DNA of 64,000 nt from Epithemia pelagica (Eukaryota; Bacillariophyta; Bacillariophyceae; Surirellales; Surirellaceae), in assembly GCA_946965045.2 (NCBI GenBank), contig OX337240.1:2976001-3040000 (forward strand), written 5' to 3'. Below, piece after piece: positions 43,173 to 52,911 of the stretch. Position numbers and translations under genes: made by a program. How positions within the stretch are numbered: position 1 is the stretch's first letter; every line of letters begins with the position of its first letter. The notes under the pieces were generated by a model that was not told the DNA's origin, made no database searches, and saw nothing but the letters and a program-made list of their open reading frames with translations.

Positions 43173-43908
43173 TTTTGCCCTTTGTTCAATAGAATCCTCA
43201 CCAATCCGACCGTTCAGATCGTTGAAAATGGTCTTCTGGGATAATAGGAGGGAAGAAGCAGCGGCAATCCAGCAATCCAACCAGTTTTGGTCGATGGAAA
43301 TTGATGGGAGAATGAAATGGGTGCACCAACTTGGTGTCTTCGCCCTTTTTCAAACAGAACCACCAATCCAGTCGTTCAGAGCGTTGAAAATTGTCTTGTG
43401 GGATGATAGGAGGGAAGAAATAGTTGCCAAACAGCGATCACATGGTTGGGTTTTCATGGAAACAGAAGAAAATGATTAGTGGGCATATAGGAAAACGACA
43501 AAACGAACTCTCACTGTTGTCTTGTCGACTTGGCTTACCTTTTTGCCCTTTGTTCAATAGAATCCTCACCAATCCGACCGTTCAGATCGTTGAAAATGGT
43601 CTTCTGGGATAATAGGAGGGAAGAAGCAGCGGCAATCCAGCAATCCAACCAGTTTTGGTCGATGGAAATTGATGGGAGAATGAAATGGGTGCACCAACTT
43701 GGTGTCTTCGCCCTTTTTCAAACAGAACCACCAATCCAGTCGTTCAGAGCGTTGAAAATTGTCTTGTGGGATGATAGGAGGGAAGAAATAGTTGCCAAAC
43801 AGCGATCACATGGTTGGGTTTTCATGGAAACAGAAGAAAATGATTAGTGGGCATATAGGAAAACGACAAAACGAACTCTCACTGTTGTCTTGTCGACTTG
43901 GCTTACCT
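43173..43908. repeat. 368-bp tandem duplication
   Basis: Two adjacent, essentially identical 368-bp units (43,173-43,540 and 43,541-43,908) each start TTTTGCCCTTTGTTCAATAG and end GTCGACTTGGCTTACCT. Each contains one diverged 105-bp minisatellite motif (GGTGCACCAACTTGGTGTCT), so the unit grew out of the neighbouring array. Near-identity points to a very recent event. Confidence 0.93.
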
Positions 43909-43959
43909 AGCACCTTTCCAATTTGAAAAAGGAAATGATTCTCTTTGTGTTCGCCTGTT

Positions 43960-44036
43960 TGTTGTAGCTGTTGTTGTTGTTGTTGCTGTTGTGTTGTTGT
44001 TGTTGTTGTTGTTGTTGTTGCTGCTGCTGTGTGTTT
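43960..44036. repeat. (TTG)n microsatellite
   Basis: About 75 bp of GTT/GCT triplets (GTTGTTGTTG, with GCTGCTGCTG at its right edge). It gives Leu-, Val- or Cys-rich false ORFs. Confidence 0.95.
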
Positions 44037-44330
44037 TTTGGGGCGTTGGGGGTTGGTGTGAGTTGGATGAGGCACTCTATGACACTATCGTCAAAAAGTG
44101 ATCACAAAAGTGGGAGAGTATATCTTTTGTGTGGTTGTTGTGTGAGGAAAATCTAATTTTCAGCGTTCTTCTGTGATTTTGTGTCCATTGTTCTTCGTAT
44201 GTCACTGTGACGTGATTTGGTGGTGGAGGAGAAATTTGTGGGTCGCTTTTGGAGTTTACGTGCGACTGGAATACTAGGTGTTATATGTGTAGCTAGTAGC
44301 TAGGTATCTAGGCAAAGGTTAGGCTCTGTG

Positions 44331-44510
44331 CACGCGATTCCACATACAATAAACATGCTCACGCGGGTGTCAACACGTTTCACGCGTTGTCTACACGTTT
44401 CACGCGCATTCACGCGCAATCTGGAGCGCCACGCGCTTCGTACGCGCCAAATGCGCGTGATCCGTGTTCTGGGGGTGCTGCACGCGCCTATTGGGCGTGT
44501 GTCACGCGCC
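44331..44510. repeat. CACGCG subterminal repeat cluster at the right end of the giant transposon
   Basis: CACGCG occurs at 44,331, 44,360, 44,381, 44,401, 44,411, 44,430, 44,481 and 44,503, with further GCGCGT/TACGCG variants between, nine or more sites in 180 bp. The cluster ends about 40 bp inside the TIR. Dense short subterminal motifs are the binding sites of the accessory transposition protein in CACTA elements, so these are candidate transposase-complex binding sites. Confidence 0.8.
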
Positions 44511-44548
44511 TGTTGGTGGAATTCCAGTCACTTATCTTCAAAAAACCT

Positions 44549-44559
44549 CCTTAGACGTA
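44549..44559 (-). repeat. Right TIR and target duplication (TA) of the giant transposon
   Basis: CCTTAGACG at 44,549-44,557 is the reverse complement of the left terminus, followed by TA at 44,558-44,559 and then Copia coding sequence. Confidence 0.88.
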
Positions 44560-45479
44560 ACATCTCCGTAGAACTCAGCTCAATCACATTCTTCCTTGAA
44601 TGCGCGCATATCCACATCGGGATAGGTCGGATCGAATGCCATTCTCGCATTATGCTTCCTCTTTAGGTAGGCAAAGAGATGAAAGATGGCAGTAAGGTGA
44701 CCCTCCCTTGGACTCGCAGTTTGAGACGCCAACAACGAGACCTCTGTCATGATGTCGACACGGCCTAGTTCCACCATCCATCGTAATACCCCAGTTTGTG
44801 ACTGGTAGAAGTTACGGCCTTTGTCGTCAAGCGTTTCTGTCGTGTCCATAACTGGGTCATAATCCAAGGGAAAAGGGTTCGCCGCGCGTTTCGTCAATTT
44901 CAATCCGTCGTACTCGGTTTCCAGATATGCCTCCACGTTGGCCACTGCTTCTTGGACATACTTGCTCGAACTTTTGCACCAACATTTAACCCCATTGGGC
45001 AATGTCATTTGACGAAGTTTCGCGCCAAGGTACATGTCCGGGTCACCTATGGATCCAGGCTTCATAGGGAAATAGTAGTCCAGTTCCTTGAGAAGTGACG
45101 TCGAATCGTGGGATATAGCTAGAACATCGTCGACATACAGCAAAACATAGGCATAGTATTTGTGCCCATCATCCGGTCGCGTCATCGGCTTCATCCATAG
45201 ATCTCGATCCGCACCTTGGCACGCCTCGTACCCAAGCGTCCGCATGCATGCCGCAAGATGGTTGCGGAAACTCGCACCAGCACTCTTCAAACCATATAAT
45301 GCACGGACAATATAAGCCCTCTTTCCGGCGTCCGAACCGAATTCTGGGCCCAACACGGTCCATATCTTCTCGGTGTTTGGTGCCGTCAGGTATGCGTTCT
45401 TGATATCCGATGATTTAACTTCCAAATCGTTAAGTGCCGCAAGTGTCAACGCGATTCGTACACTTTCTCTTGACACCAC
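44560..45479 (-). pseudogene. Copia reverse transcriptase and first part of RNase H
   Basis: RT landmarks: VKSSDIKNAYLTAP, VRALYGLKSAGASFRNH and the catalytic YVDD (LLYVDDVLAISH), then GVLRWMVELGRVDI. The ORF stops at 44,580-44,582 with TGA where Copia has a Trp (FKEECD, stop, AEFYGDV). Translation past it remains Copia-like up to the transposon insertion at 44,560. Upstream, a small deletion near 45,525 puts RT in a different frame from the preceding integrase region. Confidence 0.9.
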
Positions 45480-47053
45480 ACTGGCATATGTGAGTGTCGC
45501 TGGAGCTTCTCGCCTGCGACAAAACGAGCTTTACGTCGAAAATCCTCCATCTTCACATCGAACACCATATGGCATCGAATCTCTTGGTAAGTCGGAAGAG
45601 GGGTCTCGTCATCTGCGAGGAGTTTGAATGCCACTCTCACGGCTTCAATCTCCTTTTCGATTGCCTTCCGCCACAGGTCGTTTCCATTCTTACGATCCAG
45701 CTCGTAGGCTTCTGCGACAGTCTTCGGAATCTCGATACCAAACTTGTGCGTTCGTTTATGGTACCGAGTGTTCTTGAGAGCCGAAAGGATCCGATCCCTC
45801 CGACGAAGAAACTTCTTGACCCACCAATTAAACGCTGGTTCATGGTCAATCTCTTTGGCAACGGCATATTCAGCCACCTCAATCGGATTCGATTCCTTGA
45901 GGCCAGCCAGTCTCTCCCACGTCGTCGTTCCGTCCTTCCATTGGCAGCAGAGTTGCCATCCTTTGGTCGTCTTGCGCTGGTGTCGTCGTCCCTTTACCAC
46001 GACGTATTGGTCCGACGTCGCCACTGCGTCTTTCGACTTCCGGTGGTCGACAATGCAATCCAACAACACGACATATTCAGCCACCTCAATCGGATTCGAT
46101 TCCTTGAGGCCAGCCAGTCTCTCCCACGTCGTCGTTCCGTCCTTCCATTGGCAGCAGAGTTGCCATCCTTTGGTCGTCTTGCGCTGGTGTCGTCGTCCCT
46201 TTACCACGACGTATTGGTCCGACGTCGCCACTGCGTCTTTCGACTTCCGGTGGTCGACAATGCAATCCAACAACACGAACTGGTTCCCATCGACGTCGCA
46301 TTGGGAGTACATATTTTCGGCAATCACGTTTGCCGCGTATTCAGAGACCTCGCCGTCGGGGAACTCAACAACATACATCCTTGTATCAAGAATTGGATTC
46401 TGATGAGCGGTCCCCTGGAGCTTGCCATCGCCGTCCTTCGATCGTCGCTTCACCTTGCCCGTGACCATTTCACTCCCTTTCGGCAACAAGACATCCGCAC
46501 CGACGTAGTTGTCGAATGTATCGGGTGTAATGTCGTCAACATCTGGAGTTTCCTTCGGTCTAGGATCATCATCATCCTCATAGGGCTCATACGTAGGCGT
46601 TTCAATGTCAACTAGACCATCGTATTCATCGGCCTTAGCCGACTTGCCTAGCTTTTCCTTCACGGTAGCATCATATTCCGCTTGCTTCCGGAGGACGTTC
46701 TCGTCACGCAATTCATCCGCGTTCAAATGTCGGTACGTCGACCGAACCTTGATCATTCCCGACTCAGCTAGGATCTTCGCGGCTTGAGCTGGTCCCATAT
46801 CGGTAGCTGGACCTAGGTACCGTCCTAGCTTTTCCTTATCCTCAGGGTAGCTTGCCGCCAAATCAAAGTAGTACACCCAATCGTACCAACCATATCCAGC
46901 CAGTAGGGAGATGTCGTAGGTTTCGCCTTTCATGATTGTCTCTGGGACTTGTCCCGCCAGCTCGAAATTACTATTGCATGTTGCCGAGCGCACAAGGGCA
47001 TACCATTCGAGACAATGGTCCCACAGGACCTTAGGCGATCTTGTTGCCACCAT
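45446..47053 (-). pseudogene. Copia integrase C-terminus to RT linker, with an in-frame 207-bp duplication
   Basis: From RSPKVLWDHCLEWYALVR (end of the integrase core) through an acidic linker to MVFDVKMEDFRRKARFVAG, the start of the RT domain. The segment around DCIVDHRKSKDAVATSDQY and WQLCCQWKDGTTTWERL, which looks like a chromodomain-like fold, is present twice because of the 207-bp tandem duplication. The ORF then runs out of frame (GEKLQRHSH) just before RT, where several bases appear to be missing. Confidence 0.85.
45865..46278 (-). repeat. 207-bp in-frame tandem duplication in Copia pol
   Basis: Units 45,865-46,071 and 46,072-46,278 are essentially identical and encode the same 69 residues twice. 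207 is divisible by three, so the frame is kept. Confidence 0.95.
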
Positions 47054-47107
47054 GTGTCGTCCAGTTCCTCTCTTGAGTTCGCAAATAGCTCCTTCAGCGG
47101 CATTTGA

Positions 47108-48266
47108 CTATGGTGTGTATGGTTCTAGTTGCTTGACGTGGCACCCTGCCTCTCTTGCTTTCTTCCTAAACTTCCCTTTCACTTGTTCGTTAGCTGCGTC
47201 CATGACGAGTTCGGTTGGCCTTCCTTCCCGTTGAAACAGCAAGGACAATGCTTCATGGGCTTCCGACTTCGTTGTCATTGGGTATGCTCTTGTCCACCCC
47301 GATCTAGACGTGAACACCTGAGCACATGTATTACCCAACCTAGACTTCGTTTCGGAGAACATAGTGTCGGTAAACAAGGCATGAGGTAGCACCTTGTACC
47401 GATGGTAGCGGTCGTTGGTCGTAAACCGCTTTGTACCGATGGTAGCGGTCGTTGGTCGTAAACCGCTTCGTCAAAGGGTTGAGAGTAGTTCGAATGCCTC
47501 GTTGGGTTGTAACTCGGATCGTGTTGGCTGCCTTCTCTAGCCCACATCCCCATCTCTTTGCTAGGGTGCTAGCGTCGATAGCACTACCAGACGGTAGCGT
47601 TTTGGTCACAGCCAGCACTGACTCGCGGGATTGAATAGCCATGGTGATGTCATCTTCCGGACGTGCATCGAAATCAAAATCGCCATAGTAATCCAACGGT
47701 CCCCTTGCACGTACGGTAGATATAAGTATGTCGTCCGAATCACGCATAGAAGACTCGCGAGCAGCATAAGTGTCATCTTGAGGATCCCAAATCGGGTCGG
47801 GGCTGGTCAAGTCAAAATGGCGGCATGTGTCAAGTTCTTGTTGGGAAGGTTTACGCGTGGGGAAGTAGGAGGTTACGCCATGCAAGTCCATTGGGATTAC
47901 CAACTCCTCATCGGCGTCATCATCTCGTAACACCATCGCATGCGTCCGTACATCGGGATTATCAGCCAAGAATTTCGGTGTCTCCGAAAGCTTGACGTCA
48001 TTCAACCAAAGCTGCATGGGGCATAACAGATTATGATTTAACGATGGTATATAAATGGCTTGATGAATCGTGAGAATGATGACCTCCCCTGAGGGGCAAT
48101 CATAGGCAATAGCAGCACTAGCTGTCTTGCAACCGCCATGCACGACTCCTTGCGATGAATCATAACCCCGTACGTCCACCGCCCGACCGTAATCCTGTAC
48201 AATCAAAACCGACTTCCCAACCACACATGTGTCCGCATGACTATCCAACTCGGTGCGACATTCCAT
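47108..48266 (-). pseudogene. Copia protease and integrase N-terminal part
   Basis: Begins MECRTELDSHADTCVVG, the aspartic protease motif of CoDi Copia elements. The integrase core (FTDTMFSETKSRLGN, then ELVMDAANEQVKGKF) continues to EPYTP. There a TAG at about 47,106-47,108 replaces an expected Trp, and the next codons read SNAAEGAICELKRGTG, completing the catalytic Glu. A 37-bp tandem duplication at 47,394-47,467 shifts the frame between protease and integrase. The protease frame is the same as gag, separated from it by a single TGA (48,324) and 19 codons. Confidence 0.88.
47394..47467 (-). repeat. 37-bp tandem duplication in Copia pol
   Basis: Two exact copies of a unit starting TTGTACCGATGGTAGCGGTC (47,394-47,430 and 47,431-47,467). 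37 is not a multiple of three, so pol is frameshifted. Confidence 0.95.
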
Positions 48267-48323
48267 GTCATCGGAACGAACAAGTGCACCAACCCTGGCC
48301 GTTCGAAGTGATAAGGCATGGCC

Positions 48324-49793
48324 TCAGTTCCGCTTCTTTTGTCTGGTAAGCGCCAGGTTGTCCCGATTGGATTCGTCACTCTTCCTCTTGGCAGGTGGTT
48401 TAGCGTCCGAGTCACTGTCTGATTCGGAAAAGGCATTCTCAGGAGGCGGTTCCAGCACAACCTTTGCCAGAGCCGCAATATTTCGACGAAACTTCTTGGA
48501 CATAATCTTGGTGGTCTTGTCTTTCTTATCCTTGCCTTCGCCACGGGCCGCCCGCATTTCCTTGAGTTTCTTCTTCGCAGCATTCGAGAGTTTCCTGTAT
48601 TCGTCAATCTTGTAGTACCGGTCCTCGACGTGGTCACTTTTTCCCTTTCCCCCGTTCGGTTTCTTGTTGCCGTCCCCTTTTGTCCCGATTGCCGACACCT
48701 GCGATTGATTCGTCGTAGGGCGTTGCGCTAGGAAATCCTTGAATAAGGACACAGCCCTAGTGAAGTCCGTCTGGAGGGCGTCGTCTGACATGATCCTCGT
48801 CTTCACGGCCTGGAACATGTCCGTCTTGATCCCATCCATTAGGTGGCGGACCTTGGACCGTTCATCCAGTCCGGTATGGACGCCCTGTTGACGCAACCCC
48901 TCGAGAATAGCATGTTGGTTGACATGAATACGGCAATATTTCTCGAAATTGAACCGTTTCTGTTCGCCATTGTACGTAGTATTCATCAACTTCCGCTCGG
49001 CCTCATTCGCAAGGTTGTTTGCGTTGTTGGGCCCCAAATAGTGATCGAATAGGGCTCGGTAGGCGGCACGCCCGTCCCGGTTGCGGCGCGCTTTCCTGAT
49101 GTAGGTCGCACAATCAAGTTTCTCGCACATGACGGACAGACGAAGCCAAACCTTCGTGCGATCCTGGAGATACTGACGCGTGTGTGCATCGGCCACAGTA
49201 TTGCCAATGCGGTGACGCGCACGAGCAATCATCTCCGCTTCCTCCGACTCATAACCTCCAGGTGGAGCCACTCCCGCAAACTCTTCGTCATGGATGACGT
49301 AGGCAAGCGGAATACCGGTGCAACCACGACATTCGGCAAAATATTCTTTAATTAATTCGATGTTCCGCGGCCAATCCTTCGCATCAAGTTCTGGCGCCTC
49401 CGGATCTTCGTGAGTCGCCTCATAATCCTTCAGATCCTTCATCGCACGGATGTTGGCAAGAGTCAACGCGTCGGGCATCGCAGGACAATCGACGCGGATG
49501 CGGTATCGAATGAAGTAACAGGCCAACTTGAGGTTTGTCTCAGCCACGATCGACACCTCATTGCCTGGATTCGGAACCGGAGCGTGTGGAGCACCCCCAT
49601 CCACAACAGCTGCAGCCGGCTGGACTCCTCCAGGGCGACGGACCGTCTTGCACAAGATAGAAACCCCTTCATCGTCCAAGTCGCGCAACGAATCGATGGA
49701 GTCGAGTCCCTGGCGGTCCACGAGGTAGTGAGCCGCAGAGTTCGAAAACTGGAGGCGGATGAAAGCCTGGCGCATAGCAGCAGGAGTAGCCAT
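48324..49793 (-). CDS. gag: Copia gag protein (489 aa)
   Basis: The start is ATG at 49,793 (MATPAAMRQAFIRLQF). A helical capsid-like region runs to about residue 350, with CTGIPLAYVIHDEEFAG and YLGPNNANNLANEAERKLM. A Lys-rich tail follows (AAKKKLKEMRAARGEGKDKK), with an acidic patch and the end RQKKRN. There is no CCHC zinc knuckle, so the basic tail presumably does the RNA binding. The frame is intact. The TGA at 48,324-48,326 is in frame with the downstream protease, so pol could in principle be made by readthrough, or the stop may be a mutation. Confidence 0.82.
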   Translation of the reverse strand: MATPAAMRQAFIRLQFSNSAAHYLVDRQGLDSIDSLRDLDDEGVSILCKTVRRPGGVQPAAAVVDGGAPHAPVPNPGNEVSIVAETNLKLACYFIRYRIRVDCPAMPDALTLANIRAMKDLKDYEATHEDPEAPELDAKDWPRNIELIKEYFAECRGCTGIPLAYVIHDEEFAGVAPPGGYESEEAEMIARARHRIGNTVADAHTRQYLQDRTKVWLRLSVMCEKLDCATYIRKARRNRDGRAAYRALFDHYLGPNNANNLANEAERKLMNTTYNGEQKRFNFEKYCRIHVNQHAILEGLRQQGVHTGLDERSKVRHLMDGIKTDMFQAVKTRIMSDDALQTDFTRAVSLFKDFLAQRPTTNQSQVSAIGTKGDGNKKPNGGKGKSDHVEDRYYKIDEYRKLSNAAKKKLKEMRAARGEGKDKKDKTTKIMSKKFRRNIAALAKVVLEPPPENAFSESDSDSDAKPPAKRKSDESNRDNLALTRQKKRN

Positions 49794-50684
49794 GATGGAA
49801 CAGAGGTAACCGAGGGAGAAAACTTGACGCAACAATCAAACTCGAACTTTCCTTGAAAAGTGATCTCTCCGAGTGGCAAAACAAGTGGATGAGGAAATCA
49901 AAATGCCGTAGAAACATTACGGTAGCCTACAAGGATTCGGATCTCGCTTCGGTTGCAATCTTGCCAACCGTAACGGGACCGTACCCACATGAGCTTTGGC
50001 CGAAAGGGCCATTGCTCGCACTCCATGAATTTTCCCTCCAACTGATGAGTCTCCAGCCACTCTAGGCTGGTTTCCCATCCATTCATCCTAAGTAGTTGCG
50101 TCCACTTAGGTCGAAAGGACAAAAGGGATAACAAAACATAAAATGTGAGACCAGTCTGACCAGCGAATGCACACACACTGTACTTATTCTAAAATTTTTG
50201 GCACTGTGGGCCAGACAGTAGGTCCCATGCGTTGGAGAAAACTGAACGGAGCACCATTTGTTCCTATGCCCTTAAGCCGACGGCGGTCCGAATCATCCCA
50301 GGAATCTTCCCCGGACATTTTCTTAAGGTTAGTGTAGACGAAACACATATAACCCATCAGATTCCAACCGTCGCGACGAATTCCGCAACCATGGCGGAGC
50401 GAATTCACTGGGGTGGAACCAGTTGGGTGAGCCGTCGCTCATCCCATCATTGCACCTTAATTGTGCATCGCAATCGGTAGCGCCATTCCATGTAGCGTAC
50501 CGATGACAAGGGCCTGCTCACGTCCACTCACGTGCGCAATAGTGGTCACACTTGTCCACTTCGGTCAATTGGGTAAGGATCGACCAGTCACAGCCACGAG
50601 GGCCTGCCAGGCATAGGAAACCTGTTGTAGGTACCATCCGACTCCATTCGGATGGTTCAATGCTTGCTATTTGGGTCTGATAAA
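49794..50684 (-). other. Copia 5' untranslated leader
   Basis: Between the 5' LTR and the gag ATG. It begins (minus strand) with the TTTATCAGACCC primer-site-like sequence. No supported gene. Confidence 0.6.
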
Positions 50685-50827
50685 CTAAGAAAACTGTGCC
50701 GTGTCCATACGTTGCACAGTCATCGTTTCCAAAGCTCCAATAACAAAAAAGAGTGATCTAAACTTAGGAGTGCATTAATCTACTCCCCATCTGTTAACCA
50801 CGTACCACCTACGGACGGTATTTTTCA
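50685..50827 (-). repeat. Copia 5' LTR (143 bp)
   Basis: Identical to 22,255-22,397. On the minus strand it is followed by TTTATCAGACCC, a divergent match to the TATCAGAGCC part of initiator-Met primer sites. An untranslated leader of about 890 bp then leads to the gag ATG at 49,793. Confidence 0.85.
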
Positions 50828-51733
50828 TCTCCACACCAGCTGCTGGGACTCATGGATCGCACATAGACTTGTGGACGGACGGACCGACGGACGAAAGATG
50901 TTTTGTCACACAACACACAACTGCTATGTTATGCTATACACCTCTTTCATTTTGGTTCGGGTAGTAGAGGGAGAGAGAGCGTGGTACTCATCCTATGTTA
51001 GAGTAGTATGCCGAGACGGACGGTTCCTGGTGCGTTGTATGAAACAACAAAGAGACAGATGAGCAAAAGGTCTACGAATAAACTTCTACAAGTAAGTTTG
51101 TGGTGGTTTCGAATGCACATGGTTCTCTCTTTGTTGGTTTCTCTTGGTGTGGTGCACATGCGTCGGATGGAACAACAAAGAGACAGATGAGCAAAAGGTC
51201 TACTAATATACCTCTACAAGTAAGTTTGTGGTGGTTTCGAATGCACATGGTTCTCTCTTTGTTGGTTTCTCTTGGTGTGGTGCACATGCGTCGTATGGGA
51301 CAACAAAGAGACAGATGAGCAAAAGGTCTACGAATAAACCTCTACAAGTAAGTTTGTGGTGCTTTCGAATGCACATGGTTCTCTCTTTGTTGGTTTCTCT
51401 TGATGCGATCCCCCAAGGGATCCAACATCCAAAAACAAGCAGGGTGGATTTCAAGACGTTTGTATAGTGGCATCGCCAGGCCACCCATGCATCCGCAGTG
51501 TCGTCTCATTGTTGGTGTCATGGTGCCCAAGCAGCAGCAGCAACAATGAAAGTAAAAAAGGTGGAGGCTGGACTGTTGGTCCTTTCGGTGGGGATCCGGC
51601 CAAAGCAATCCTCACTCACTCACTCACCCGAACCCGCAACAGCATCATGTTGTGAAGTTCCATTATATGTACAACAACCACAACAACGTCTTCCTTCCCC
51701 AACTCCTGTTGCGGACAACCAGCAAGACCTGCC
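50828..51733. other. Intergenic, with a 128-bp triple repeat
   Basis: No supported gene. The region right of the Copia 5' LTR has GA- and CAG-rich simple sequence and the 128-bp tandem repeat listed separately. Confidence 0.5.
51045..51402. repeat. 128-bp tandem repeat, three units
   Basis: CAACAAAGAGACAGATGAGC starts units at 51,045, 51,173 and 51,301, exactly 128 bp apart. The third unit is cut short near 51,402. Overlapping ORFs on both strands are caused by the repeat. Confidence 0.95.
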
Positions 51734-52000
51734 ATGACTCTACTGGCTTTTCGGATAGGTATCCTATGCCATGCCAGCGACACGACCATGGCATCCAAAG
51801 ATTCTCCTCACTCGCCATCACATCGATCACACCTCTTGTGTATCTATGTTCCACCGGCCGTGGCGGCCGTGCTTGTTCGTGATTTGCCAACCTTGGCCTC
51901 ATGGGGTGTCATCTCCATTGTAGCGACGTTACTCGTGACTGTGGCTTTGTGGATTGTGGTCATTCTCCTCCATTCTAGCATCGACCGACGCAACGAATAA
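51734..52000 (+). pseudogene. Truncated copy of the amino-acid transporter C-terminus
   Basis: PPAVAAVLVRDLPTLASWG followed directly by ATLLVTVALWIVVILLHSSI and the last codons DRRNE match the C-terminus of the transporter at 58,507-60,812. About 290 bp between these two segments have been deleted in this copy. Upstream codons do not match, so this is a gene-end fragment. It forms one half of an inverted segmental duplication with 58.5-58.9 kb. Confidence 0.88.
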
Positions 52001-52181
52001 CACAAGAGTCCAAACCACATGGAGGACTCTATCCTGCGCGATTCCGTTCGCATCCCAAAAAGCCATGGAGGGATCACGAGGAGGAAGAAGACGAAAACTC
52101 GAAACGAGGTGGATTCTCCAGCAATAAATGCCACCGATCCAGGACGGGATCCAAAAACGTGCGATCCTCGTCGAGTCGTTG

Positions 52182-52868
52182 CTAAACGGCACCACCAGGA
52201 GAAGGGTCCACAAAGTAGGAGGGTTGTCCATAAAATTCATTGACCGTGCCAAATTCCGACAGCCAGTGGGACAAGACTCGAAACTTGTCCTGGACGGGCC
52301 AACCCTGCATCATTGAATTCCGGATCAAGGACGCCACGGAAGGAACCACACGGATCGTCCAAAACCTCTGTTCCAAGGCCTGGTTCCAAAGAGCCGGGTC
52401 CTCCCACACAAGGTCTGCATCCAGACCTCCTCGACGGCTGTCACACCAGTGGGAGGCACGAGGATGAGGCAAGACACAATATTGCAGTTCCTCCTGTTTG
52501 GATGGATATTGGATCGACGCCAAGGTAGGCCCATCAAAGTAGGAGAGTGATGAACTTGTTCCACTGACAGTGGGCAATCCTCGTTGAGCCCACCGTACAT
52601 CCACCAGAGCCGGTTCCTGAAAGAACTCGGCAAAGGTTTGCCGATTCTTGAAGGCTATTCGAAATTCCCATTGACCCATGAATTGACCATGACCGCCATC
52701 GTAGGTTCTCATACCGACCATGCCATGGTCTTGCAAGATTTCTTCGTATCGAAACAACAACAAATCGGTCGCATCGGGTCGATGGTGAGGCGTTTGTTGG
52801 TTGTTTTGACATGGCGCGCATGTATATATGCCTGCTGTGTGCCCGCCTTGGAGCAGCAGCAGTCGCAT
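52182..52868 (-). CDS. Unknown protein, intact copy of a duplicated gene end (up to 228 aa)
   Basis: Minus-strand frame with GQWEFRIAFKNRQTFAEFF, ALVDVRWAQRGLPTVSGTSS, QEELQYCVLPHPRASHWC, ALWNQALEQRFWTIRVVPSV and FGTVNEFYGQPSYFVDP. The second half is repeated, broken by a stop, at 57,971-58,533 (+). I recognise no family. The N-terminus is uncertain: the first 20-40 codons are unlike the rest and lie next to a GA microsatellite, so the real start may be an internal Met (such as MVGMRTYDGG) or an upstream exon. It is convergent with the truncated transporter copy, the same arrangement as in the other duplicate. Confidence 0.5.
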   Translation of the reverse strand: MRLLLLQGGHTAGIYTCAPCQNNQQTPHHRPDATDLLLFRYEEILQDHGMVGMRTYDGGHGQFMGQWEFRIAFKNRQTFAEFFQEPALVDVRWAQRGLPTVSGTSSSLSYFDGPTLASIQYPSKQEELQYCVLPHPRASHWCDSRRGGLDADLVWEDPALWNQALEQRFWTIRVVPSVASLIRNSMMQGWPVQDKFRVLSHWLSEFGTVNEFYGQPSYFVDPSPGGAV

Positions 52869-52871
52869 ATC

Positions 52872-52911
<40 letters not shown>

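Larger units (their letters stand above)
23074..44557. mobile_element. Giant TIR DNA transposon (21,484 bp) with Plavaka/CACTA-like transposase and cargo
   Basis: Ends: the left end reads CGTCTAAGGG inward (23,074) and the right end reads CGTCTAAGGA inward on the minus strand (44,557), a perfect 9-bp TIR. TA flanks both ends (23,072-23,073 and 44,558-44,559). Deleting the element and one TA joins the host Copia codons GGA GAT GTT to AAT GAG GCC, giving an unbroken 'GDVNEAIPP' RNase H segment. Inside are a three-exon unknown gene, the transposase, two paralogous Cys-rich genes, a putative Fe(II)/2OG dioxygenase-like gene, a RING gene, a 170-bp satellite, a 105-bp minisatellite and a CACGCG-rich right subterminal zone. 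Transposase family membership is from motif recall. The boundaries are read directly from the sequence. Confidence 0.9.
22255..50827 (-). mobile_element. Copia LTR retrotransposon (minus strand), split by a 21.5-kb transposon
   Basis: Two identical 143-bp sequences at 22,255-22,397 and 50,685-50,827 bracket the two halves of one Copia element. Read on the minus strand they start TGAAAAATACC. A purine tract (GAGGGGAC) directly precedes the 3' copy. The 5' copy is followed by TTTATCAGACCC, which resembles an initiator-Met tRNA primer site. Gag to mid-RNase H lies at 49,793-44,560 and the RNase H end at 23,071-22,536. Without the insertion the element is about 7.1 kb. The outer flanks give no perfect 5-bp target duplication (best GGAGA versus AGAGA), the weakest part of this call. 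The coding region is broken by nonsense codons, a small deletion and tandem duplications, although the LTRs are identical. Confidence 0.85.

Noticed and set aside
41939-43204. 421-codon minus-strand ORF, with 223- and 188-codon ORFs on the plus strand
   Set aside because: All lie in the 105-bp minisatellite. Because 105 is divisible by three, several frames on both strands stay open together, and the proteins are simple 35-residue repeats.
23074-44557. The giant element as a Polinton, virus or Helitron
   Set aside because: No polymerase B, packaging ATPase, capsid, retroviral-type integrase or Rep/helicase motif is visible. TIR, TA duplication and transposase motifs fit a cut-and-paste transposon.
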